19,357 nt of DNA, taken from contig CBDUCN010000060.1 of the NCBI GenBank assembly GCA_965365655.1, forward strand, positions 1 through 19,357. Direction: 5' to 3'. Positions 7,858 to 15,321 of the stretch are shown piece after piece. The notes below the pieces were generated by a model that searched no databases, had not been told where the DNA came from, and was given only the letters and a program-made list of their open reading frames with translations. The stretch comes from JBFHNV01 sp965365655. GTDB taxonomy: Bacteria > Pseudomonadota > Gammaproteobacteria > HK1. Every line of letters begins with the position of its first letter. The stretch's first letter is position 1. Made by a program: the position numbers and the translations under genes.

Positions 7858-8766
7858 ATGCGCCTGCACGCGCATAGTGCCGGCGCGCGCGCGCGCGACA
7901 CGCTGCTGGCGGACGGCCCGCTGCGGGTGCTGGCCGCGTTCCCGCGCAGCGTCTACCTGCGCGCGCCCGGCGGGGGCATCGTGTGCATCGGCTGCGCCGG
8001 CATCGGCGAGGGCCCGCTGAACGTGGCCTGCGCCGCGCCCGCGGACAGGCCGCCGGAGCGGCTGTGGAGCGGTCTCGGGGTCGCACCCGGGCTGACGGCG
8101 AGCGCGCACGGCACCGCGATCGCGATCGGCGACGCCCGCGTCGAGTGGGGCGACGCGGCGATCTGGCGCCCGCCTGCGCCGGACCCGCGCGCGCTGGCCG
8201 CGCGCCTCGGTCAGGGCCTCGCGGTGATCGACGCGTGGGCCCGCGACGCGGTGCCGCGCGCCGGGCTCGCGCCGCTGCTCGCGGAGCTCGCAGGGCGCGC
8301 ACCCTGCGCACCGGACCCGCTGCTCGACGCCGCGCGCGCGGGCATCGCGGCCCTCGCACACGTCCCCGATCCGGCGCACCGCGACGCCGCCGCGATCCGC
8401 GCGCTGGTGGGCCTGGGCCCCGGGCTCACGCCGTCCGGCGACGATGCGCTCGCCGGCGCCCTGGTGACGCTGCACGCGCTCGGCGAGACGCGCGGCGCGA
8501 CGCGGCTCGCCGGCACGCTCGCGGCCGTCGCGGCGCGGCGCACGAGCCCGATCAGCGCGGCCTTCCTCGACGCGGCGGCGGCCGGCGAGGGCGCCGCCGC
8601 GCTGCACGGCCTGCTCACCGCGCTCGCGGACGGACGGCCCGAAGCCATCCGCAGCGCCGCCGCGACGCTCACCGCGATCGGCCACAGCTCGGGCTGGGAC
8701 GCGCTGGTGGGCTTGCGCTGCGCGGCCGCGGGCTTCGTCGATGGCGTCGCGCGCGGCGCGGGGTAA
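7858..8766 (+). CDS. allH: DUF2877 protein, AllH/YlbF-type (oxamate carbamoyltransferase-like subunit)
   Basis: A 302-residue protein of the DUF2877 family, the family of E. coli YlbF (AllH), third subunit of oxamate carbamoyltransferase. The two family hallmarks are clear: GLGPGLTPSGDD at 185-196 and IGHSSGWD at 274-281. The N-terminal half (about 1-110) is a variable beta-rich part with a GEGPLNVAC segment. With the FdrA and DUF1116 genes across the divergent gap, all three subunits of the complex are encoded within 4 kb. In E. coli the three genes are collinear; here this one is separated from its partners and placed at the head of the amidohydrolase operon, 74 bp before the first amidohydrolase. 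The start at 7858 is supported by GAGGA at correct spacing. The family match is firm; that the complex has the same reaction here is inference. Confidence 0.85.
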   Translation: MRLHAHSAGARARDTLLADGPLRVLAAFPRSVYLRAPGGGIVCIGCAGIGEGPLNVACAAPADRPPERLWSGLGVAPGLTASAHGTAIAIGDARVEWGDAAIWRPPAPDPRALAARLGQGLAVIDAWARDAVPRAGLAPLLAELAGRAPCAPDPLLDAARAGIAALAHVPDPAHRDAAAIRALVGLGPGLTPSGDDALAGALVTLHALGETRGATRLAGTLAAVAARRTSPISAAFLDAAAAGEGAAALHGLLTALADGRPEAIRSAAATLTAIGHSSGWDALVGLRCAAAGFVDGVARGAG

Positions 8767-8827
8767 GCTCCGGCCCCGCCGGCCAGGCACGCTGATCGGC
8801 CGCCCCACGGCGAGTCATGCCTGACCC

Positions 8828-8833
8828 GGGAGG
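8828..8833 (+). promoter_or_regulatory. Ribosome binding site deciding the first amidohydrolase start
   Basis: GGGAGG stands seven bases before the ATG at 8841. It lies inside the coding sequence if the ATG at 8817 were used, so 8841 is the better start. Confidence 0.7.
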
Positions 8834-8840
8834 CAAGCAC

Positions 8841-10346
8841 ATGCAAAGCGATTCGAGACGGCACCAGGTCATCCGAGGCGGGTACGTGCTCGACGTCGCC
8901 CGGCGCACGGGAGGCCTCGCCGACATCCTGATCGACGGCGACGCGATCGCCGAGATCGGCGCTCCGGGCATGCCGGCGCCGGCCGACGCCGCGCTCGTGG
9001 ACGCCGCGGACAGGCTGATCATGCCGGGGCTGGTGAACGCGCACACGCACGGCCACGGCAGCCTCGGCAAGGGTCTGGGCGACAGGTGGTCGCTGGAGCT
9101 GCTGCTCAGCGCGAGCCCGTGGGTCAGCGGCGGGTACACGCTGGAGGACAAGCGCACGGCGGCGCTGCTGAACGCCGCGGAGATGGTGCTCAAGGGGTGC
9201 ACCGCCGCGTACGACATGTACTTCGAGGCGCCGACGCCGTCGCTCGACGGGATCGCCGCCATCGGCGAGGCCTACGCGGAGGTGGGCGTGCGCGTGGTGC
9301 TGGCGCCGATGATGGCCGACACGACGCTGTACCGCGCGATACCCGGGCTGCTGGACGCGCTGCCCGAGCCGCACCGCGAGCACGCGAGCCGGATGAGCGC
9401 GGCGGGCCACGAGGCGCATCTCGCGGTGTGCGCGAAGCTGCTGGAGGACTGGCCGTTCGAGCGCGACCGGGTGAGCCCCGCGCTCGGCCCCACGATCCCG
9501 CTGCACTGCTCCGACGACTTCGTGCGCGGCTGCCGCGACCTCGCCCGCGACTACGACTGCCGGGTGCAGATGCACCTCGCGGAGTCCAAGGTGCAGGCCG
9601 TGTCGGGCCTGAAGCGCTACGGCACGACCCTCGCGGCGCACATCGACGCGCTGGGCCTGCTCGGCCCCCGCTTCACCGGCGCCCACTGCGTGTGGCTGAC
9701 CGACGACGACCTGAAGCGCATGCACGACCGCGGCGCCACCGTCGCCCACAACCCGGGCAGCAACCTGCGCCTGGGCTCCGGCGTCGCGCCCGCGCGCAGG
9801 ATGCTGGAGCACGGCGTGGGCGTCGGCATCGGCACCGACGGCGGCGCGTCGGCGGATCACCAGAACATGTTCGAGGCGATGCGCATGGCCGCGTTCGTGT
9901 CGCGCGTGATGACGCCCGAGCCGGAGCAGTGGCTGGGCAGCTGGGAGGTGCTGGAGATGGGCACCGCCGGCAGCGCCCGCGTGCTCGGCCTCGGCGACCG
10001 CGTGGGCCGCGTGGAGCCGGGCTTCAAGGCGGACCTGGTGTTCGTCGATCTCGGCAACGTGAACTTCGTGCCGTTCAACGACGCCGCGAACCAGGTCGTG
10101 AACTGCGAGGACGGCAGCGCCGTCCACAGCGTGATGATCGGCGGGCGCATGGTGCTGTCGGGGCGCCGCTTCACCGCGTTCGACTTCGACGCGCTGCGCG
10201 CGCGCGTCGCCGACACGGTGGCACGCCTGCGCGAGGCCAACGCGGAGTCCTTCGAGCGCGCCCAGGCGATGGCCGAATTCGTGTCCCGCCACTGCGTGGG
10301 CCTGTGCCGCGAGGAGTATCCGGCGCGCCGGCGGATCGACGAATGA
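8841..10346 (+). CDS. Amidohydrolase, AtzA/TrzN/chlorohydrolase-like
   Basis: A 501-residue metal-dependent hydrolase of the amidohydrolase superfamily, closest in motif style to the AtzA/TrzN/8-oxoguanine-deaminase/SAH-deaminase group that attacks amino or chloro groups on N-heterocycles. An N-terminal beta segment (about 8-60) leads to the barrel. The expected residues are present: His68 and His70 in NAHTH, His245 and Glu248 in MHLAE, His282 in GAHCVW and Asp333 in GTDGG; AHNPGSNLRLGSG (302-314) is also typical. A mononuclear zinc or iron site is therefore likely intact, and no key residue is missing. A C-terminal extension of about 50 residues past the last beta domain is somewhat long. 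It overlaps the next amidohydrolase by ATGA, so the two are co-translated. The substrate is probably a ring amine or cyclic amide delivered by the nearby importer; this is inferred from context only. Confidence 0.87.
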   Translation: MQSDSRRHQVIRGGYVLDVARRTGGLADILIDGDAIAEIGAPGMPAPADAALVDAADRLIMPGLVNAHTHGHGSLGKGLGDRWSLELLLSASPWVSGGYTLEDKRTAALLNAAEMVLKGCTAAYDMYFEAPTPSLDGIAAIGEAYAEVGVRVVLAPMMADTTLYRAIPGLLDALPEPHREHASRMSAAGHEAHLAVCAKLLEDWPFERDRVSPALGPTIPLHCSDDFVRGCRDLARDYDCRVQMHLAESKVQAVSGLKRYGTTLAAHIDALGLLGPRFTGAHCVWLTDDDLKRMHDRGATVAHNPGSNLRLGSGVAPARRMLEHGVGVGIGTDGGASADHQNMFEAMRMAAFVSRVMTPEPEQWLGSWEVLEMGTAGSARVLGLGDRVGRVEPGFKADLVFVDLGNVNFVPFNDAANQVVNCEDGSAVHSVMIGGRMVLSGRRFTAFDFDALRARVADTVARLREANAESFERAQAMAEFVSRHCVGLCREEYPARRRIDE

Positions 10347-11587
10347 GCGACGCGAACGGCATCGAGCAGGTCCTGCGCAACCTGCGCCTGGTGCGCGGCG
10401 ACGCGGAGGTGGCCGCCGACGTCGGCATCGCCGGCGGGATGGTCGTCGCGGTGGGCGAGGCCCTGGACACGGATGCGCCGGCCGTGGACCTGGGCGGGCG
10501 TCTCGCGGTGCCGGGCTTCGTGGAATCCCACATCCACCTGGACAAGGCGTGCATCCTCGAGCGCTGTCGCGCCGACGAGGGGACGCTGGCCGAGGCGATC
10601 CGCGAGGTCTCCGCGGCCAAGCGCGCGTTCACCGTGGACGACATCCGCGAGCGCGCCGTGCGCACGCTGGAGCGCTGCATCGTGCAGGGCACCACCCGCA
10701 TGCGCACCCACCTCGAGGTCGACCCGGTGATCGGCGTGAAGAGCATCGAGGCCGTGCTGCCGCTGGCCGCGGAGTACGCGTGGGCCATCGACGTCGAGAT
10801 CTGCGTGTTCCCGCAGGAAGGCCTGCTGAACAACCCCGGCACCGACGCGCTGATGGTCAGGGCGCTGGAGATGGGCGCGCGCGTCGTGGGCGGCTGCCCG
10901 TACACCGACAGCGACCCGCGCGGGCAGATCGAGCGCGTCTTCGAGCTGGCCCGCGAGTTCGACGTGGACGTGGACTTCCACCTCGACTTCGACACCGATC
11001 CGAACGGCATGACGGTCGGCGACGTGTGCGAGCTCACCGCGCGTCACGGCTGGGGCGGGCGCGTCGCGATCGGCCACGTCAGCAAGCTGTCGGCGCTGCC
11101 CGCGGACGAGCTCGCCCGCGTCGCGTCGATGCTCGCGGACGCGGGCGTCGCCGTCACGGTGCTGCCGTCCACCGACCTCTACCTGATGGGCGCCGACCGG
11201 GACCACGACGTCGTGCGCGGCGTCGCGCCCGCGCACCGGCTCGTCGAGCGCGGCGTGAACTGCGCGCTGTCCACCAACAACGTGCTGAACCCGTTCACGC
11301 CGTTCGGCGACTGCTCGATGGTGCGCATGGCGAACCTGTACGCCAACGTCGCGCAGCTCGGCACCCGGGCCGGCATCCGGCAGTGCCTGGAGATGGTCAC
11401 CGAGCGCCCGGCGCGGCTGATGCGCGCCGCGGACTACGGCATCGCGCCCGGCAACCCCGCCGACCTCGTGGTGCTCGACTGCGACACCGCCGCCGCGGCG
11501 GTGCAGGAGCTCGCGGCGCCGCTGATGGGCTTCAAGCGCGGGCGGCGGACCTTCACGCGCGAGCCCGCGGTGCTGCACCGGCCATAG
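10343..11587 (+). CDS. Cytosine-deaminase-like amidohydrolase with altered catalytic residues
   Basis: A 414-residue amidohydrolase-superfamily protein, CodA-like over its length. His63 and His65 (ESHIHLDKA), Gln158 (FPQEG), His213 (DFHLDFD) and His245 (GHVSK) line up with the metal and base-binding residues of E. coli cytosine deaminase. Two positions differ: the catalytic Glu of the CodA HCDE motif falls on Phe216, and the metal-side Asp of GHDDV falls on Asn312 in STNNVLNPF. True cytosine deamination is therefore unlikely, and the protein may hydrolyse a different cyclic or linear amide. The alignment was done by eye. The start is the ATGA overlap with the preceding amidohydrolase gene; no other ATG in that region fits the N-terminal beta segment better. 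It is the last gene of the plus-strand unit and converges with the importer operon. An exact substrate cannot be given. Confidence 0.82.
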   Translation: MSDANGIEQVLRNLRLVRGDAEVAADVGIAGGMVVAVGEALDTDAPAVDLGGRLAVPGFVESHIHLDKACILERCRADEGTLAEAIREVSAAKRAFTVDDIRERAVRTLERCIVQGTTRMRTHLEVDPVIGVKSIEAVLPLAAEYAWAIDVEICVFPQEGLLNNPGTDALMVRALEMGARVVGGCPYTDSDPRGQIERVFELAREFDVDVDFHLDFDTDPNGMTVGDVCELTARHGWGGRVAIGHVSKLSALPADELARVASMLADAGVAVTVLPSTDLYLMGADRDHDVVRGVAPAHRLVERGVNCALSTNNVLNPFTPFGDCSMVRMANLYANVAQLGTRAGIRQCLEMVTERPARLMRAADYGIAPGNPADLVVLDCDTAAAAVQELAAPLMGFKRGRRTFTREPAVLHRP

Positions 11588-11644
11588 TGTCCCGTCCCAC
11601 AAACACATTGCGTTTCTCGCCGGCCCCCGCACCCCGTGGCGGCG

Positions 11645-11674
11645 TTGCGACTCGTCGCAATAGCGACGGCTATT
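11645..11674. other. Two adjoining inverted repeats in the convergent gap
   Basis: TTGCGAC (11645-11651) and GTCGCAA (11654-11660) form a near-palindrome; directly abutting, AATAGC (11659-11664) and GCTATT (11669-11674) form a six-pair hairpin with a GACG tetraloop. They share the AA at 11659-11660, so the two structures are mutually exclusive. They lie 58 bp after the second amidohydrolase. Possible terminator or operator; no T-run. Confidence 0.3.
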
Positions 11675-11722
11675 ACTCCTCGCCGCGCCTTGCCACACGG
11701 CACGGATGGCTCGCCGAGAATT

Positions 11723-11737
11723 CGCAAGCTGCTTGCG
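11723..11737. other. Small hairpin in the convergent gap
   Basis: CGCAAG and CTTGCG pair around a CTG loop. With the repeats at 11645-11674 and the palindrome at 11785-11800, this 225-bp gap between convergent operons holds several dyads. None has a classic U-tract. Confidence 0.25.
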
Positions 11738-11784
11738 GGACGGCACACTCGCAGGACGATCAAGCAGCGCGCGAGAAGCGCGTC

Positions 11785-11800
11785 CGCCGGCGCGCCGGCG
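11785..11800. terminator. 16-bp palindrome after the fused ABC transporter gene
   Basis: CGCCGGCGCGCCGGCG is perfectly self-complementary and starts 12 bases past the stop of the importer fusion gene. A strong GC hairpin here could stop RNA polymerase from either side. In DNA of this composition such palindromes can occur by chance. Confidence 0.25.
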
Positions 11801-11812
11801 CCGTGTCCCGGC

Positions 11813-14377
11813 TCAGCCCGACTCGCCCAGGTACGCGCGCTCGATCGCCGGGTCGTCGCGAAGCTCCGCGCAGGGGCCGTCGTGCACCACCCGCCCGCCG
11901 GCCAGCACGTAGCCGCGATCGGCGACGGTCAGCGCGAGGTTCGCCATCTGGTCGACGATGAGGATGGTGGTGCCCTCGTCGCGGAGATCCGCGAGCACGT
12001 CGTACAGCTCGCCGATCATCGACGGCGCGAGGCCCAGCGACGGCTCGTCCAGCAGCAGGATCTTCGGCTCCGCGACCAGCCCGCGCGCGAGCGCGAGCAT
12101 CTGCTGCTCGCCGCCGGAGAGCACGCCGGCCTTCGCGGCCAGGCGCTCCTTCAGGCGCGGGAAGCGATCCAGCAGGCGGTCCAGCGCCGCGCGGTCGACC
12201 TGCCCCCCGCGCCCGTGCGCGCCGAGCAGGATGTTGTCCAGCGCCGTCAGCTCCGGAAACACCTGGCGCCCCTCCGGCACCAGCGACAGGCCGGCGCGCA
12301 CGATCGCGTGCGCCGGGCGCGCCGCGACGTCGTCGCCGTCGAGCACCACCGCGCCGTCCACCGGCCGGTGCAGCCCGCTGACCGCGCGCAGGAACGTGGA
12401 CTTCCCGGCGCCGTTCGCGCCGAGCACGGTCACCGTCTCGCCCGGCAGCACGCGCACGTGCGCGTCGGCCAGCGCCGGCGCGGCGCCGTAGCCGGCGGTG
12501 AGCCCGTCGGTCGCGAGCACCGGCTCGCCGTGCCCGGCGCGGGCGGCCGCGCGCGGGCGGCCGGCGAACTCGGTGCCGCCCAGGTACGCGCGGCGCACCG
12601 CGTCGCTCGCGCGCACCGCCTGCGGCGTGCCGTCCAGCAGCAGCCGCCCGGCGTCCAGCACGACGACGTGGTCGGAGATCTCCATCACCAGCGCCATGTC
12701 GTGCTCCACCAGCACCACGACGACGCCCAGACCCGCGATCTCGCGCACCAGCGCGGCGAGGCGCGCCTTGTCGTCGCGGGACAGCCCGGCGGCCGGCTCG
12801 TCCAGCAGCAGCACGCGCGGGCGCGACGCCAGCGCGCGGGCGATCTCCACCAGGCGCCTGTCGACGTGCGCGAGCTGTCCCGCCGGGCGCGCCAGCGGCC
12901 CGCGGTAGCCGACGAAGTCCAGCAGGTCCTCGGCCACCTGCACCTCCGCGCGCGTCGCGGCCGGCGCCAGCAGCAGGCCGAGCCGGCCGCGGCGGGCGCC
13001 GACGAGCACGTTCTCCAGCACGCTGAGCTGATCGAACAGCCGGGTCGTCTGGTACGTGCGCGAGACCCCGGCGCGGGCGACCCGGTGCGCGGGCAGCCCG
13101 CTCAGCCGCGCGCCCAGCGCGATCGTCCCCGTGTCCGGCCGGTAGAAGCCGCCGATCAGGTTCAGCACCGTGGTCTTCCCGGCGCCGTTCGGCCCGATGA
13201 GGCTGGTGACGTGGCCGGGCTCGGCGGTGAACGCGACGTCCTCGGCGGCGCGCACGCCGCCGAAGGCGCGCCCGAGGCCGGTCACCGTCAGCGGCTCGCC
13301 TCGCGCCGCGCGGTAGCCCAGCACCGCGGCCAGGTCGCGCCCGGACGCGCGCGCCGGGCGCGGGTCCTCGCGCAGCGCGAGGCGCGCCAGCGAGCCGGTG
13401 ACGCCGCGCGGCGCGAGCCACAGCACGCCCAGCAGCAGGCCGCCGAACACCAGCAGCCGGTACTCGGCCATGCCCGAGAGCACCTCCGGCAGCAGCACCA
13501 CGATGCACGCCCCGACCACCGGGCCCAGCAGCGTGCCGGCACCGCCGACCACGACCGCGAGGATGAACAGGATCGACTGGAAGAACGGGAAGGAGCCGGG
13601 GCTGATGAAGCCGTTCAGCGGCGTGAACATCGCGCCGGCGAGCCCGGTGAGCACCGCGGAGAGGACGAAGGACATGGCCTTCACGGTCAGCGGGTTGAGG
13701 CCCAGCGAGCGCGACGCGATCTCGCTGTCGCGCACGGCCCGCATCGCGAGGCCCCAGGCGCCGCGCGACAGGCGCAGGAACAGCGCCAGCGCGAGACCGG
13801 CGAGCAGCACCGCGACGGTGGCCAGATCGCGCTCGTCCAGCGTGCGCCCGAACAGGACCGGGCTCTCGAAGACCATCAGGCCGTTCGCGCCCCCCGTGAC
13901 CTCGCGCCACTCGATGGTGCCGTGCTCGACGATGAACGCGAAGGCGATGGTCATCATCGCGAGGTACGGGCCGGCGACCCGCAGGCTGGGGATCGCGAGC
14001 GCCGCGCCGACCGCGGCGGTGACCGCGCCGGCGGCGGGGAACACCAACCAGAACGGCAGACCCGCCTGCATCGAGATCCCGGCGACGTAGGCGCCGATCG
14101 CGAAGAAGCCCACGTGCCCGAAGGACACCTGCCCCGACAGACCCAGCAGGATGTTGAGGCCGACCCCCACCGCGACGTTGATGGCGACGGTCGCGAGCAC
14201 GAAGGACGTGTAGCCCTCGGCGGAGCGTGACAGCGCAAGCGCGCCCAGCATGAGCAGCACCAGCGCGACGCGCGGCGGCCAGCGCCCCGATGCCTGAAGG
14301 AAGACTGCGCCGGGCGCCACGGGGCTCAGGGCTCGCGCGCCGGTCGCGCGCCGCCGCGGGGATCGCCCGCGGGGCAT
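11813..14377 (-). CDS. Fused Liv-type ABC transporter: LivM permease + LivG ATPase + LivF ATPase
   Basis: An 854-residue inner-membrane protein holding three normally separate components of a branched-chain-amino-acid-type (HAAT) importer. Residues about 35-330 are the LivM permease, with GLNILLGLSGQVSFGHVGFF and the cytoplasmic-loop segment VRDSEIASRSLGLNP (215-229). Residues about 362-600 are a LivG ATPase: Walker A GPNGAGKT (395-402), Q-loop Gln443, Walker B LLLDEP (523-528) and switch His559. Residues about 618-854 are a LivF ATPase: Walker A GANGAGKS (653-660), signature LSGGEQQ (753-759), Walker B LLLDEPS. A linker of about 18 residues joins the two ATPases in frame. The LivG signature reads LAHVD (502-506) instead of LAYGQ/LSYGQ. 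LivM-LivG fusions are familiar; adding LivF is less usual. The ATG starts 31 bp after the LivH-type gene, without a clear ribosome site. Substrate unknown; context suggests an amide or ureide. Confidence 0.9.
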   Translation of the reverse strand: MPRGRSPRRRATGARALSPVAPGAVFLQASGRWPPRVALVLLMLGALALSRSAEGYTSFVLATVAINVAVGVGLNILLGLSGQVSFGHVGFFAIGAYVAGISMQAGLPFWLVFPAAGAVTAAVGAALAIPSLRVAGPYLAMMTIAFAFIVEHGTIEWREVTGGANGLMVFESPVLFGRTLDERDLATVAVLLAGLALALFLRLSRGAWGLAMRAVRDSEIASRSLGLNPLTVKAMSFVLSAVLTGLAGAMFTPLNGFISPGSFPFFQSILFILAVVVGGAGTLLGPVVGACIVVLLPEVLSGMAEYRLLVFGGLLLGVLWLAPRGVTGSLARLALREDPRPARASGRDLAAVLGYRAARGEPLTVTGLGRAFGGVRAAEDVAFTAEPGHVTSLIGPNGAGKTTVLNLIGGFYRPDTGTIALGARLSGLPAHRVARAGVSRTYQTTRLFDQLSVLENVLVGARRGRLGLLLAPAATRAEVQVAEDLLDFVGYRGPLARPAGQLAHVDRRLVEIARALASRPRVLLLDEPAAGLSRDDKARLAALVREIAGLGVVVVLVEHDMALVMEISDHVVVLDAGRLLLDGTPQAVRASDAVRRAYLGGTEFAGRPRAAARAGHGEPVLATDGLTAGYGAAPALADAHVRVLPGETVTVLGANGAGKSTFLRAVSGLHRPVDGAVVLDGDDVAARPAHAIVRAGLSLVPEGRQVFPELTALDNILLGAHGRGGQVDRAALDRLLDRFPRLKERLAAKAGVLSGGEQQMLALARGLVAEPKILLLDEPSLGLAPSMIGELYDVLADLRDEGTTILIVDQMANLALTVADRGYVLAGGRVVHDGPCAELRDDPAIERAYLGESG

Positions 14378-14408
14378 GGCAGGGCGCGCGCCGCCGGGAT
14401 CACGGGTG

Positions 14409-15281
14409 TCAGACCTTGCTCACCGCGGCGCGCCCGAACAGCCCGTCCGGCATCACGAACAGCACGAGGATGATCGTGCTGAACGCGACGATGTGCGTGT
14501 AGGTGGAGCCCAGGAAGGCCGTGGTCAGGGCCTCGATCAGCCCGTACAGCATGCCGGCGAGGACCACGCCCCACGCGCTGGTGATGCCGCCGAGGATGGC
14601 CGCCGCGAAGGCCTTGATGCCGAATACCGTGCCCATGCCGGCCGACACGTTGTACAGCGGCGCGATCAGCAGACCCGCGAGGCCGGCGAAGACCGTGGAC
14701 AGCGCGAACGACGCGGCGATGACGCGGCGGGTGTCGATGCCCATCAGCCGCGCGGCCTCCGGGTTCTGCACCACGGCCTGCACCGACTTGCCGAGCCGCG
14801 TGCGCCACATCGTGTAGCTCAGCCCCGCGGCGATCGCGATCGCGACGGCCGGGATCACGAGCTGCAGCGGGTAGGCCCCGACCCCGAGCACGGTCACCGC
14901 CTCGCTCGCGAGCGGCGACGGCAGGCTGCGCGGCTCCTTGCCGAACGTGAACAGCGCCACGTTGTCGAGCACGATGCCGCCGGCGATGGTCGCCATCAGC
15001 CAGCCGTTGCTGCCGCGATCGGCGAACGGGCGCACCAGCACCCGCTCCACCAGCAGACCGAACATCGCACACAGCGCGAGGGCGGCGGCGGCGGCCAGCC
15101 ACATGGGCCAGCCGAGCGTCACCGCGAAGGTGTAGCCCAGCACCGCCCCGAGCATCATCGAGCTGCCCTGCGAGAAGTTCACGGTGCTCGACACCGCGTA
15201 GGTCACGTGGAAGCCGAGCGCCAGCAGCCCGTACATCGCGCCGAGCCCGAGCCCGGTGATGATGGCCGATTCGATCAGCAT
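14409..15281 (-). CDS. Liv-type ABC transporter permease (LivH family)
   Basis: A 290-residue inner-membrane permease of the LivH family, partner of the fused LivM-LivG-LivF protein. About eight hydrophobic helices are visible. Family markers include GLGLGAMYGLLALGFHVTYA (11-30), VNFSQGSSMMLGA (34-46), the cytoplasmic coupling segment QNPEAARLMGID (172-183), and GIKAFAAAILGGITSAWG (221-238). It sits between the binding-protein gene (40 bp upstream) and the fusion gene (31 bp downstream), all on the minus strand, so the three form one importer operon. LivH-type permeases occur in transporters for branched-chain amino acids, urea, amides and aromatic acids; the sequence does not name the substrate. 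Length is typical and the frame intact. Confidence 0.9.
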   Translation of the reverse strand: MLIESAIITGLGLGAMYGLLALGFHVTYAVSSTVNFSQGSSMMLGAVLGYTFAVTLGWPMWLAAAAALALCAMFGLLVERVLVRPFADRGSNGWLMATIAGGIVLDNVALFTFGKEPRSLPSPLASEAVTVLGVGAYPLQLVIPAVAIAIAAGLSYTMWRTRLGKSVQAVVQNPEAARLMGIDTRRVIAASFALSTVFAGLAGLLIAPLYNVSAGMGTVFGIKAFAAAILGGITSAWGVVLAGMLYGLIEALTTAFLGSTYTHIVAFSTIILVLFVMPDGLFGRAAVSKV

Positions 15282-15321
15282 GGCAGGTGGCCGCGTGGCG
15301 CGTGCCGACGTCGCTGCGCCG

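Noticed and set aside
4851..8766. A complete E. coli-type allantoin degradation cluster
   Set aside because: Only the carbamoyltransferase-like trio is present; allantoinase, allantoate amidohydrolase, ureidoglycolate dehydrogenase and carbamate kinase are not in the window.
10343..11587. Calling the second amidohydrolase a cytosine deaminase (codA)
   Set aside because: The overall fold motifs fit, but the catalytic Glu and Asp positions carry Phe216 and Asn312, so the specific activity is not supported.
11636..14230. An 864-codon open frame on the plus strand opposite the importer fusion gene
   Set aside because: It is a composition shadow: very rich in Arg, Gln, His and Ala with no domain signature, and it lies antisense to a protein with complete permease and ATPase motifs.
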